From contig NC_087064.1 of the NCBI RefSeq assembly GCF_963678635.1, positions 17,601,802-17,665,801 on the forward strand: a stretch of 64,000 nucleotides of DNA, in the 5' to 3' direction. The notes under the pieces were generated by a model. It was not told the DNA's origin and did not search any database. It worked only from the letters and a program-made list of their open reading frames with translations. The position numbers and the translations under genes were made by a program. The DNA comes from Symsagittifera roscoffensis (taxonomy: Eukaryota > Xenacoelomorpha > Acoela > Convolutidae). Below, piece after piece: positions 1-11,340 of this stretch (position 1 is its first letter; each line of letters starts with the position of its first letter).

Positions 1-111
1 TTGATAATTTAAGGAAAACTTGAACTTAATAAAACGATAACTGGTTTTGGAAGCTTTTGCATTTTTTTGGCAAAAAAAAAACATTTTAAGGCCAAACTGT
101 GAATTGTAATC

Positions 112-680
112 AGATTCCGCAACAGGCTAAAAACATAGTTTTTGCGGAATCCGCAACATTGGTATTTTCTTTGATCTTCTTTGCTGTTTTGGATTCCACG
201 GTCATTAATACAGAACACTGTTTTGCTCAAAATCGCTCCAAAAATGCAATTTTACGTAATCCGCAAGAAAGTTTTTGAACCCGCAGCAAAAATTGCAAAA
301 GCCGTAAACAAATAATATGATATATGTTTAGTAAATATAAGTTATCGTGGATTCCGCAACTGCAAATGGAATCCGCAAATCGTGAACGGATCCGCTAATT
401 GTATGCCATTTTCACTAAATTTACGCGGAATCCGCAAATTGAAAGCCGGAATCCGCAAATTGCAAGCGGAATCCATATAAATTTGCGGTTTTCACTTACA
501 TTTGCAGAATCCGCTTACATTTGCGAAATCCGAAAATCTATCTATATTATCTCGTTGCGGATCATCAATAAAAATTATGTACCGACGAAGGTATTTGTAC
601 GCGGAATCCACGGAATCTTTGTTTGTGGAATTCCGTTAAATTTTGGAACATGTTTGAAGACCTGTCTCTGGAATCCGGGA
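112..680. repeat. Cluster of degenerate GGAATCCGCAAATT words
   Basis: The word GGAATCCGCAAATT, its shorter core AATCCGC and its complement GCGGATT recur many times in about 570 bp, densest at 320-560. Spacing is irregular and both orientations occur, so this is not a clean tandem array. An open frame across 399-815 is only the repeat being read through; its residues repeat in step with the DNA word. No gene is supported here. Confidence 0.7.
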
Positions 681-2565
681 ACATACAGACACAAAATTTG
701 CCCCTATGCAGTGCAATGCACGTTTTGCCCTTGCAATGAATCTTTAAAAAAAACTACTGCTAAAACAGTCAGAAAAAATTTTAAAGAAATAACAAAAGAA
801 AACTTTTTTTTGTAATTTCTTTTTATTAAAGTGGCCGGACCATTCTGGGTTTTTTGCACAGCCACCGGCTGTCCTTGTTTGATTTATTCTTTTTTCATTC
901 GAAACTTAACGTAAGAGTTGACTCATTCTGTCTGACGAAACTTAACGTAAGGGTTGACTCAGTATGCTTTCTTATCCTCTGTAAATCAATAAACTTGGTT
1001 AAATCACTTGGATATTCTTGCGGTTGATGGTATCTAACGTTTGTAGAGTTTTGTCAGGTGAAGATATCACTTCTAAATTTACGTAAACGGGCCCAAAAGA
1101 GGGATCTGAGAGGGACTGGTACGATAAAGATAATAATTTGTTCTCCCGTGTGAAGTTGAACAAATGTCTATTCGAGGTGAGGCTTAAAAAAGATTTGTCG
1201 CAAAGTTTTCATTTTTCTGCGTCCTGTAAAACGATCAAGCCCTATGGTCTCATAATTGAAAAAATCAGCTCAATTCCGATTCAAATCTTCTTAGACAAAT
1301 CTTCTTAGACATCTTTTTTCATTCGGCATGAACCTATGTAAGAATAGAATAGAAGTTGAGTTTTATGGCTGAAACGGCCCAAGTCAACTTTTACATATCC
1401 TCTTGCTAAGCAAGTAAGACAACAGGACATTAAGACGAAAAAAACGCATTAGCATCCAAAATTACTACAAATACTAGCAATGCCATCCCAGTATGTTTTT
1501 ACAGATAGCTAACCACCTAATTCCATAATTTTTAGCTGAGTTATTTTCTCATTTAGCTGCCGGTGTTTTCTTTGTTGGGTAAACGGTGGTTCTCCTCATG
1601 AAGTTCGTCAAATATTCAATCGCGAATCCTGTTGTTGTTCGTATGTCAGCGGTTCCTCCAAGCTCGTTTCACATCGATATGGCAATTTGTCCAAAAAACC
1701 AAAACTCCGCGCACAAGCAGAAACTTGACCCAGTTGACCGGTTATTGCTCAACTTCAGCTTCGAAAGCAGCAGAAATTTCAGTAATTTTGCAGAAAAGGC
1801 AGCTAAAAAAGTTTTTGGCAATTTTGTTGAGATTTTTTTCTTTTGAATAGCTTTTTTAAGATCAAATTTGTAGAATTATCCGAAAACACATTGAAAGAGT
1901 ATGACAAACAGCCCATGTTATTTGTTCCAATGAAAAATTCCCTGGCGGCAACAATAACTTCAGTTTCGAAATCGGTAATCAAAATTTCTCTAACAAAGTG
2001 AATTCGAAAAATTTCGGAACGATATTCTTTCAAAACCATACAAAATTTTGATTGCAGTTTTTCGTTTTTTTTTTCGCCAAGAAAACCCCAAACTACTGGA
2101 ACTTTCCAATCTCCCTTAATTCCGAACAACACAAAAGTTTGAGTAAAAGGTAATGGCGTGGTTTTGAAGCTGCCGTTGCCAGGAGTTTTTTTTTGACCGG
2201 ACAAAATTTCTAAGTCCTGAAGAGTGCAAATTTTATGGGCCGAGTTTCTTCATGAAAGACAAATTGTTTGTTGTTTTTTGTTAGTTTCCATGGTCCTTTG
2301 TGTTTGATATCTTCGAGTTTTTTTTTCGAGTCAGAGTTCAAAATTATTGCCCCTTTTTCTACTCAACATTTTTTCCGTATAATTGCGGGTCGTACAATTT
2401 TGGGTGGCAAATAATTTTGGGTCGGATTTCTGGAGATTGTTATGGTGGGCTCTTTTAAAGCCAATTGTTTTTGACACTCGCCAAAATTTGGAAAAAATGG
2501 AACTTCGTCAAATACTAAGATTAATTTCAGGTCACTTTAAAAGCTTTACGCGAACAAGAAAAATT
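681..2565. other. Gene-free stretch
   Basis: AT-rich DNA with homopolymer runs. Open frames are short, overlap on both strands and have no recognisable motif. Small structures inside are the 26-bp direct pair at 900-961 and a 14-bp unit repeated twice at 1282-1310 (AAATCTTCTTAGAC). Confidence 0.55.
900..961. repeat. Direct pair of 26-bp repeats, 36-bp period
   Basis: The 26-bp unit beginning CGAAACTTAACGTAAG and ending GTTGACTCA occurs at 900-925 and 936-961 with one internal difference (A versus G). The 10-bp spacer differs from the unit. A regulatory role is possible but nothing nearby supports one. Confidence 0.75.
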
Positions 2566-3173
2566 GGATCATGTTAACTATTTTCCCCCTATTGCAATAG
2601 GGTGAAAATGGCGCACAGACAATTCGGCCAAAGATAATTCAGCCAATTTGAAATTCAGACAATTCAGCCAAAATTATACAGACAATTCAGCCTGAGACAA
2701 TTCAGCCAGTTTTACAAAACACTAGATTCGAAAGAAAAAAAATCAGAATTGTAGCTATTTCTCGATTTAAGCTCTGTAGGCAAGCTCGCAACACGTTGGG
2801 GCGACTGCGGCGGTCACTATTATTGGCTGAATTGTCTCTGGTTGAATTGTCTGCATACTTTTGGCTGAATTGTCTGAATTTCAAATCGGCTGAATTGTCT
2901 TTGGCCGAATTGTCTTTGGCCGAATTGTCTGGACGCTCGGGAAAATAGTTAACAAGGTTTGGATGAAATTTATTGAAATAACGCCAACCAATAGAAATGC
3001 GAATTGAAATAACGTCAACCAATAGGAATCGGACAGAACCCATTTCTGAGAAATACAAAACCAATCCAGTTGAGCATAAATGCGTTTGACATTTAAACTT
3101 GCCGAAATGTGTTTTTGTAGGGGGAGGGGGATTCTTTACAAGGTACCATAGGGGGAAATAGTTAACATGATCC
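2566..3173. mobile_element. Short inverted-repeat (MITE-like) element
   Basis: The left end 2566-2592 (starting GGATCATGTTAACTATTT) is the reverse complement of the right end 3148-3173, apart from one extra T in a T run. Inside, a second inverted pair built from the word GGCTGAATTGTCT lies at 2619-2707 and 2825-2930. No transposase is encoded in the 608 bp, which suits a non-autonomous DNA element. I see no clear target-site duplication, so the class is open. A partial internal copy of the end (GGGAAAATAGTTAACAAGG) lies at 2939-2957. Open frames across the element are incidental. Confidence 0.7.
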
Positions 3174-3295
3174 GAAAAATTTAATAAAATGGTTGCAACA
3201 ATCATTCAAACAATACGGTAATTTTAACTAAAACATTTTATCCGCTTGAAACGTTCATTAATTTCATTAAAATGCCGGACCTTGTTGTCAGAATT

Positions 3296-3317
3296 TGATT
3301 GGCTAATTAGCCAATCA
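3296..3317. repeat. Perfect 22-bp palindrome
   Basis: The sequence is self-complementary across 22 bp with centre CTAATTAG and arms TGATTGG/CCAATCA. It could form a cruciform or be a dimer binding site, but no gene lies next to it. Confidence 0.75.
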
Positions 3318-3462
3318 GCTTCAAACACATTATTTTTGGCTCAATTAATAGAAAATTGATTTATGTCAGCTTGGGGGCATTCATTTAACATGGCAAGCGG
3401 CATCAATTAATTTGCCAGTAATTTGGAATGTGAAAAAACAGGGTCTAGGACAACAAGCCGAC

Positions 3463-3832
3463 GGGACTTCAAGCCGAAATTAAAACTTTACAAGCACCTC
3501 AAAACACTATTTTATCATCTGTAAAACGTTATTTTTCAGAAATTTTGGCAAGTTTAGTCCATTAAAAGCGTTATTCATTACAATCCACCACTTGTGATTG
3601 GCATCCGTTAATAACATCAGCGGGTTTTTGAAATGCATAAATTATAAACATGAAAAATGCCTTCAACCATGTTTTACTTTTCAACTTTCCGAAACATCAT
3701 TTGGAGGCTTAAATTTTATGAAAACGCCAATAACTTGTGAAGAAAGAACATGAAACTCAGAAATTCTTCAAAAAAGTTTTCAAATTAATCATTTTTCACG
3801 AGTTTATAAGGAACTATTCGGCTTGAAGTCCC
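3463..3832. mobile_element. Candidate 370-bp element with 16-bp TIRs
   Basis: GGGACTTCAAGCCGAA at 3463-3478 is repeated as its exact reverse complement at 3817-3832. The interior is AT-rich and noncoding. Arms do not extend beyond 16 bp and no target-site duplication is obvious, so this is a candidate only. Confidence 0.4.
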
Positions 3833-5149
3833 TAATTTTACACCCGCAAAACAGTCCCTAATTTTGGCACCCGAAAAAACAGTATTAAAAAATTCGGCAC
3901 TGTTGAACAAGATTTTAATTTTTGGCACTGTTGTACTGAGCCGGCCATTGATTGCATAAAAAGGGATCTACTTAACAATCTACTAAACGATTAATGAGAT
4001 ATTTTATGACGCTCACTTAGATCTCTGAAAGCTTGAAGTTCTTTTTTGTTATGTATGCGCGGATTTGAATCTCGTAAATGTGAATAATTAGTTTTAGGTT
4101 CTTGATAAATGATACTCTCAAAGATCTCACCATATTGAGAAACCACTGAATATTTTTTCAATAAAAAAAAACGAAAAATTTTTTTTTCTAAATTGCGTCA
4201 ATGGTTTCAAAGTGCAAAACTGATGCCCTCTAAATTGAATGCAATTGATTGGTTAGCCTTAACAACGTTTAAAGAAGCAAAATAGTTCAAAGGTTTACAT
4301 TACAGAGATCTCGCTCAGCACCTAGTTTTTATTTGGTTCATATTCAGTCTCAAATTTTTGAGTAAATGTTATGGATCAAGCATATTCAAGGCCAGTCTTA
4401 CTTTAACTCGCCACAGTTGTTATATTAGTCTTTGAGATTTCATATTGCAAATAACCGCTATAATGTTAGTCGGATTCTTGCTCCTTTTGTTATGCCTTCT
4501 CTTCTCAGGTGAGTTTTATTAATATTTCGGTATACTTGCGATTCAGTGATTCGAACCCCTGCCACCAAAAGAATCCGCCCTTTGGTTCTTTTTTACTACC
4601 TTTTTCATTTTTGACCAACCGAACCCAAAAATTTTTCCGAAAGCACCGTTTGCACCAACAAACAGTACATTTCAGGGGGTGAGCTCGCCGAAAAACTCAA
4701 TTTTCGGTCGAACATGAGAAAAAATGCTAAAAAATTTCATTTTTCTAAGGAATTTTTGAAGAGTTATGAGAGAGCTAGGAAAATCAAATTTGCCAATGAG
4801 AGGAGATCAGTAAAAGTTTTTGAAGATTTACTGAAAGCCTGCTCACGAGAGCAAAAAAGTTGGGATAAATATACCTTAAAAACTATCTTAAATTACGTCA
4901 AAATCTAGCAAAAAACGCTGACTTTCCCCTTATTTTAAGCTATGTAACTACAACTTTGACTCGCGGTAGTTTACACTGAGTCTTTTGGCGGAACTATCTT
5001 ACATTTAAGTTTTACTTAAGTTGCCTCAAGATTACCTTAACTATGAAGGTGAATTTTACCTTATATTACGTCAACTACTACAATAGCGTTATTCATTTTT
5101 ACCCAAACTCTTGGAGGAGAACTACCTGAAAATTTTTTAAACTACCCCA
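3833..5149. other. Gene-free stretch
   Basis: AT-rich DNA. One open frame (4714-4908, 64 residues, Lys-rich) has no recognisable domain and no supporting context. From about 4920 onward the wording (TTACTTAAATTGCC, AATTACGTCAA) already resembles the degenerate repeats that follow. Confidence 0.5.
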
Positions 5150-6200
5150 AGCTTACTTTATGAGTTGATCTTTGCTATGAAGTTGAAATTACTTGAAGTT
5201 ACATCAGGTACAACATCAACTTATGAAACTACGCACCAGACAAGGATAGTGAGCGAGGATGAGCTCTCTTTTGACCTCTAGCATCAGGTCTGCCACAGCC
5301 TGGCCGAATGCGGTTGCAACAATACTACCTCATGAAAACTTTAGACGATAACAAACCGGGATTGATTTTTAGAAAAAAGCTTCGCGCAACAAAATAACTC
5401 ATCCTGGAAAGTGGGGAAATCAGCAAAGCAAACTATGCTTAGACATTGGGCATATCCTATCGTAAATCCTCTAAGAATTGCAGAAACCACCATTAATATT
5501 TATACCGTAATCTTGTGGTGTAGCTACCTCAAGTTTACTTAAATTGCGCCAAACTTTTCTGCAAAATTTACTTTAACTATGCAGGTGATTTACCTTAAAT
5601 TACGTCATTTTTTTCAAAACTTCCTTCAAATAAATCTTGTGCAAAAACTAGCCTAAATTTTACATAAGTTGCCCTATGCTTAATTTAGAATTTGACCTTG
5701 GCTATGAAGTTGAAATTACTTTGAGTTACATCAACTACTCCCTTAATTCAATGGAACTACCAATCTGACAATGATAATGTGCAAAGATGAGCTCCCACTT
5801 GACCTTTAGCTTCAAGTCTGCCACAGTTTGACCAATTGCAGCTGCAACAATGGTATCACTTGAAAGTTCTAGTCGCAAAAAAGCGTCTCGCAACAATTAA
5901 TTGAATCTGAAATGGGGAAATGCGAGAAACTGATTATGCTAAGACAGTCTGGGTAGCTTTTCACAAATCCTCTGCAGATAACAGAAACCACAATGATTAA
6001 CTTGCTCTTAAATCTTGCGGGGTAGCTATCTTTAAATTTACTTAAATTGCCTGAAGCTTACCTTAGAAAAGTATCTTAGCTATGAAGTTGAATTTATCTT
6101 AAGTTACATCAATTACACTACCTTGCCTGAAATATAACTTGACTCTTGTGGGGAATCTACTTTAAGTTTTAGTTGAGTTGCCCCAAGTTTAATTGAAAAT
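5150..6200. repeat. Old 528-bp tandem duplication
   Basis: Two diverged copies lie head to tail. The anchor GATGAGCTC is at 5258 and 5786, and long blocks around it match (for example GTCTGCCACAG followed by a GCAACAAT block, then GGGGAAAT, then AATCCTCT). Many substitutions and indels separate the copies, so the event is old. Shorter diffuse repeats of TTTACTTAAATTGCC and TTAAATTACGTCAA continue on both sides (about 4920-6560), suggesting an older decayed array. Confidence 0.65.
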
Positions 6201-6923
6201 TATCCCGTTAAGTTGACTTTACTTCTTATTACATCAACTACTACAAACTTTTGATGGAAGTTCGAAATTATTTAAAAATTGATGGCTGAGCGTCTTACAC
6301 AAACTTTTTAAAACTGTAAGCTGCTCGCCAATTTTTTCATCTACGCTTAATTGCTTGAAGGTAGATTAGCAATTTTCGCCTTTGCCCTGATTCAAAAACA
6401 CTTCTCTTAGCTAATTTTCCAAACTTTCCGAAATTTACCTGAATGTACTTTAAGTTATCTTAACTGTTTAAGGTAAATTTTCGCCGTAAGTATTTTAAGT
6501 ATTTTTATGATAGATTTGTAAAATTTACTTCAACTATGATTTAACTTAAAACTTTTTAAGGTAATGTATTTGCCTCAATTTTTTATTAAAGTGAAAAATC
6601 TTAAATCCGGATCTGCAGTAATATAGCATATCAAAACTCTTTCATCAGTGTCGAGAATATTCATGTGTCGAGACGTTTATTTTTTGCGAAGAGTAGAGTC
6701 TATGAAGAAAGAACTAGACCGTTTTTTAAGTAAAGCAACTCCCGCCGAGTATTATTCAAAGCAAGGAGTCCCGCTTACACCATCTGAAAAAAAAGTGGCA
6801 AAAATTTAGTCACTATGTCGGAATATGTTGTGGTTTTTGCAAGGCATAACTGTCTGTCTTTTATAATCTTTGGTTTGAGTCATTTTTACCCCGCCATTTT
6901 GTATAATCAGACTTTTTAAACAA
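6201..6923. other. Gene-free stretch
   Basis: AT-rich DNA with the tail of the diffuse TTACCTTAA-type repeats up to about 6560. No convincing coding region. Confidence 0.5.
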
Positions 6924-6990
6924 CCCAACCCCCCACCCCCAACCCCACTTCCACACCCACCCCCACCCCCACCACAACAACCCACCCCCC
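6924..6990 (-). other. C-rich tract; G-quadruplex potential on minus strand
   Basis: About 67 bases almost free of G and T, with many runs of three to six C separated by one to a few A. On the minus strand these are G runs with short loops, the classical G4 pattern. It interrupts strongly AT-rich DNA. No function can be inferred. Confidence 0.7.
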
Positions 6991-8272
6991 AGATACCTTA
7001 CCCCATTACCTTTTTACACCTCATCAAAATACTTCATAATATTTCAAAATTACATATTGACCGCCGCAAAAATTGACGGCGTACAAAGAGACGCGGAACC
7101 AAAACTGAGCTGCACGAATTTCAGTGTTCGATGACTCATTGTCAGCATCTGAGAATAGCGAAGAGTGGCAGTCTCTGAGGTTCGTCATGCCAAGTGGGGT
7201 CAGTACCATTTCCATGAACTCCAGAATCTGCAACCATTTAAGGTTAGAGAGGAATTGTCGAAAAGAATGTTCTGATACAAGTTATAAAGAGCCCAATTGT
7301 TCGAATTATATCTGTGGCTCCTCAGACCGAATTGATGGAAAACTAGAATTGGGCTTTTTCCATCCCCTCCCCCGCACACATTTGAAAATCAAGATTAGAA
7401 AGCAATGAATTGCGTATTGTTTTTGCAAAATTCTAGCCTCTTTATTTACTGAAATTTTTAGCAAAAACACAAAAACAGCAAAAAAGTCTCGGCGCAAATC
7501 AACCGTCAAAACAAGAGCAGAAGTCCTGAAAAAAAAACTTTTTTTATTCTTCCTCGAATAAAAAGTCTTGACTCGTAAACTCTTATTTTCAACCAATCAA
7601 CTTTTTACATGGCTTCTTCTAAATCAACATGGTCTAATGATGTTCTACTTAGAAAATTAAAAAAAGGCGGAGAAAGTTCCGCTGAAAACTAAAACACTTG
7701 GTTTTACACAGTCCTTCCATAATTGTTAAAAAAAGGAGCGCTAAACAGAACAACAATCCCAGTACTACCATAGTGTATCCCTAGCAATTTTTTCCAGGAA
7801 GAACTACTGCTTGCTGGGCTATGACTACCAAGTTAATCATGGGACCGCACTTTTGAATTCAGAGCGCATAGACAGGATTGTATTTGAAGATCTTATTCGA
7901 AGAGAATACAATAAAATCAACTGGTTTTCTCTCAACAGTAATGGTTAGTGATACTTTTGACTACTTTTTCCTCTTCCTACTCATCCTCCTCCTTTCCCAT
8001 CCACCATTTTGTAAACTTCAAGTGCCCGGGACGAGCATATGCTTTCATGAATTGACGATCGCGACCAAAATTGGGTTATATGATCTGCGCGACTTAAAAT
8101 GTCTGAAAGTAAGATGCAGACCTTAAAAAAGAGTTCTAATGCCACTGGATTAGTAGAACGGTGAGGGAAGAAGAGCGGCCAGTTGAAGTAAGGTGATATG
8201 TGAAAAACCGAAAACTTAAATATTGCAATTTAAAACTGAACACGGAAATCTAAACCTCTAAAATAAATTTTT
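6991..8272. other. Gene-free stretch
   Basis: Short overlapping frames on both strands (for example 7124-7408 on + against 7024-7233 and 7306-7596 on -) without motifs or repeated support. An exon of a host gene cannot be excluded but none is recognisable. Confidence 0.45.
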
Positions 8273-9516
8273 TTGTTCCGAATTTCGATACGAAAGTAAC
8301 GGAATATTTGTGCTCGGGGTGGGTTTTTTTTTCTTTAGACAAATTTCGACTTTTTAACTAGCCATTTTTGACGGAATTTTTTTTATATCATTCGAAAGGT
8401 ATTGTTGTCCTAAGCTCAAATTTGAAAAGATATTTTACCTGTGACCATTTTTCGTAAAGTTACCATTTCGGCCAATTTGGGACAATTAACGCTCGATATA
8501 TTTCGCGCTATTAACGCGTAAGCGGAGAGTTAATCCCTCTTAGAAATCGTTCCAAATTGGTTGAAAGAAGCTTTGCCATAATTGATTTGTTACAAGGAGC
8601 GAAATTTATCTCTCTGTACTTTATATGGCAAGTGGGGAGATGATCTCACAAAAATCTCAAATTTTACGGAAATATTTTTCGTTTTATTTTGTTACATGTA
8701 AATTTTTTTACGTTATTATTGCTCAATAGACCTTAAAAGGCAGTTGGAACATTCAGGGCTTCGCCTTGATTCGAGCAGTCTTGTTTATTATTTAGAAAAT
8801 TTATCTACTGAAAGTGTAACACGAGTTATCATCTTAACACGAGAACAAAGTTTGCCCCAAAATGAGAGCCAGCTAATTTGTCAAATTATTTCCTTGTATG
8901 GCTCAAATTTTTTTCGTCAACAATTAAAATAATTTTGCGACATAATTTAAAACTTAGTCGCGATGGCCTTAAAAATGGTCTTGACATAGTCCTAATTATC
9001 TCATTTTTCACAATTTTCAAGTGGAGTTGGTCTAAAACTAAAATCGGACAAACAAATTCCAACCAAAATTTGACTTTTTGTCAGATTTTTGCTTGCAAAA
9101 TTGTCCAGTTTGCAAAATCATCACCCCACACGCCATATAAAATACAAAGGGATAGATTTTGCTACTTGTAACAAACCAATTATGGAAAATAAGCTTCTTT
9201 TAACCAATTTGGAACGATTTCTAAGACGGATTAAATCTCTGCTTACGCGTTAATAGCGCGAAACATATCGCGCCTTAATTGTCCCAAATTAGCCAAAATG
9301 GCCAAAATGGCAATATTTAAACCCTCATAACTTTACAAAAAATGATCACAGGTGAAATATCTTTTCAAATTGAAGCTCAGGACAACAATATCTTTTGAAT
9401 GATATAAAAAAAATTCCGTCAAAATTGGCTATTTAAAAAGTCGAAATTTGTCTGAAGAAAAAAAACCCACCCCGAGCACAAATATTCCGTTACTTTCGTA
9501 TCGAAAGTGGGAACAA
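8273..9516. mobile_element. Long-inverted-repeat element (about 1.24 kb)
   Basis: A left arm at about 8273-8646 and a right arm at about 9117-9516 are reverse complements over nearly their full length with modest divergence. Shared blocks include TTTCGATACGAAAGTAACGG at the outer end, GTGCTCGGGGTGGG, the CGCGCTATTAACGCGTAAGC block and GATTTGTTACAA near the inner end. The subterminal TTTCGATACGAAA is itself a small hairpin. The 470-bp centre (8647-9116) carries only short open frames (8744-8932, 8878-9171) without recognisable domains, so no transposase is supported. Foldback-type or long-TIR non-autonomous DNA elements look like this. The left arm plus the first 140 bp of the centre reappears in every monomer of the satellite at 38.35-49.84 kb. 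Confidence 0.8.
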
Positions 9517-10716
9517 TAATGGGATATAGTGAATGGGATATATAGAATTGAATATATATCCAATCTAAAGAAGGGGATAAAGAGATTGTTCAGAGGAGCC
9601 AGATGTGTGAGTCAATTAAACTTTCAAATAAAACGAAAAATTAAAAATTGAAACTAGTATAAAATGAAATTATTGAGCGACTATGCGGACAGAAAAGATC
9701 TAGCCGAAAAGATTGCCTAGTGATCTGTAATCCCCAATTTGACAAAACTTTATAAGAAGCTGGCAATGATAAATTGTATTCAATCATAATCAAGTTATTA
9801 TGTATGTTGACCATCACCAATTAGCTTTCTCATCACCATGGCGACTGAAGAAATTCAGAAACAAGTAGAAAAGTAAATTGATTTATATCAAAGAAAATCA
9901 GATATTCAAGAGAAAGGTAAAAGAAAGCTAATAACGTCAACATAAAAATGTTCTATATTTGTTCTAGACACAAAAAATTATGAAAAAACTGGATTGCTGT
10001 AATTAATATTGCTGGTTTTCCAGTGTACTTAATTCAGTAAAAAGAATGCTACATCAAGTGAAGTCACAAGAGGGATAAACCATTGTTAGATAAAGCGCAT
10101 ATCTGACTTGAGGTGAAAAAAACAATCAAGGAAGAAAAAAATAAAAAATAACTGACGAAGTTTGAAATCCATAAGCTTCAAACACAACATCAAAAGCAAT
10201 AAATTTGACTTATATCTTTATTTTTTTGTGCTTTAACGATTATACTCAATCAAGCAGAACCAGAGCATTCATGTTTTGCGACAATCAGGATGATACAATT
10301 TTAATTGAAAATTTTGTTTTCTCTGGAAAAATTTTAATGTAAATTAAGATTATTGCTGCAAAACATTTTTTTATAAAAAATATAATTTTTGTATGACTGT
10401 TTTCAAGCTCCCATATCTGTTTTTCAAAACTAACCTCCCATATCCTGAATTAAGAGTTTAACCAAAAATAAGAACTGCAGGAGTTTTCGCGGTGTGAGCT
10501 GCTACGCTCCAATTAGTTTTTTTTTAAATCAATTTGTTTCTCATTAAAGACGAATTTTTTTTGAGCTTTTAATCGCTTTTTGAAATTCTCTTACTTCTAT
10601 CGAAAAGTACCTTGCCAAATCTGATCTCAAAAAATAAATCGAAATAAAAATTTTTGTCAACCATTCCGGCATTTGCGAGTTTGTCCTATTTGACCGTTTT
10701 TTGGAATTTTTTGATT
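9517..10716. other. Gene-free stretch
   Basis: Very AT-rich. It begins with a GGGATATA-rich patch (9530-9580) just outside the inverted-repeat element. No open frame of useful length and no recognisable motif. Confidence 0.5.
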
Positions 10717-11085
10717 GTTCTCAAAAAAGTTACCCTTCCAAATTCAATATTAATTCTTCAACTTGAGAAACATGTTTCATAAATTTTTGCTGCATAAGTA
10801 TGTAAGCCTTGGTTTATCTTGAAAAAAAACTATATTTTAATAAATTTAAACAAGTTTGTTTCTTTTTGGTACCTTTTTTTGGAAACTTTGCTATTTCTCA
10901 AAAACTACTCTGCCAAATTTTGAGATTGAGAATTATGTTGAAGAAAAAATAAGCAAACAGTTTTATGCAGAGTTTTGCCGTATTTTTTCAACTTAGCTAC
11001 CGTTTGCTTTTGTGTCGCGTGTTTGTATGTTCATTTTTTCAAATCTTTGAACAAAACAAAATAAGCAAAAACAAATCAAGAAACA

Positions 11086-11340
11086 ATGAAAGTAAAACCC
11101 TCTTTGAAGTATATCCAGAACGATGAAATCAGAGAACGAAAGCAAAAAAAAACTATACTTGATGCTTCACTAAATAAAAGGAAGTTATTTGACTCAGTCA
11201 ACATCCAAGCTCAGAGAGTAAAACGAGGGCGCAAAGAACTATTAGTGTCCTACAGCAACCTAAGCTCTACTAGCAGCCAAGATGAAACTGCATCACGTAA
11301 GAGCGTATGGAAACCGACCGCGGTCACTAAGATCGACTGA
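11086..11340 (+). CDS. Hypothetical basic 84-aa protein, copy 1
   Basis: I do not recognise this protein. It is 84 residues, rich in Lys and Arg (clusters at residues 16-22, 31-33 and 45-50), with a Ser/Thr-rich stretch at about 55-68 and no signal peptide or membrane segment. The start is the first ATG, preceded by an A-rich leader (CAAGAAACAATG) that suits eukaryotic initiation. It could be an exon of a larger gene or a chance ORF; conservation between copies proves little because the whole 2.1-kb unit is nearly identical. Copy 1 has Gln at residue 43 where copy 2 has Glu. Confidence 0.25.
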   Translation: MKVKPSLKYIQNDEIRERKQKKTILDASLNKRKLFDSVNIQAQRVKRGRKELLVSYSNLSSTSSQDETASRKSVWKPTAVTKID

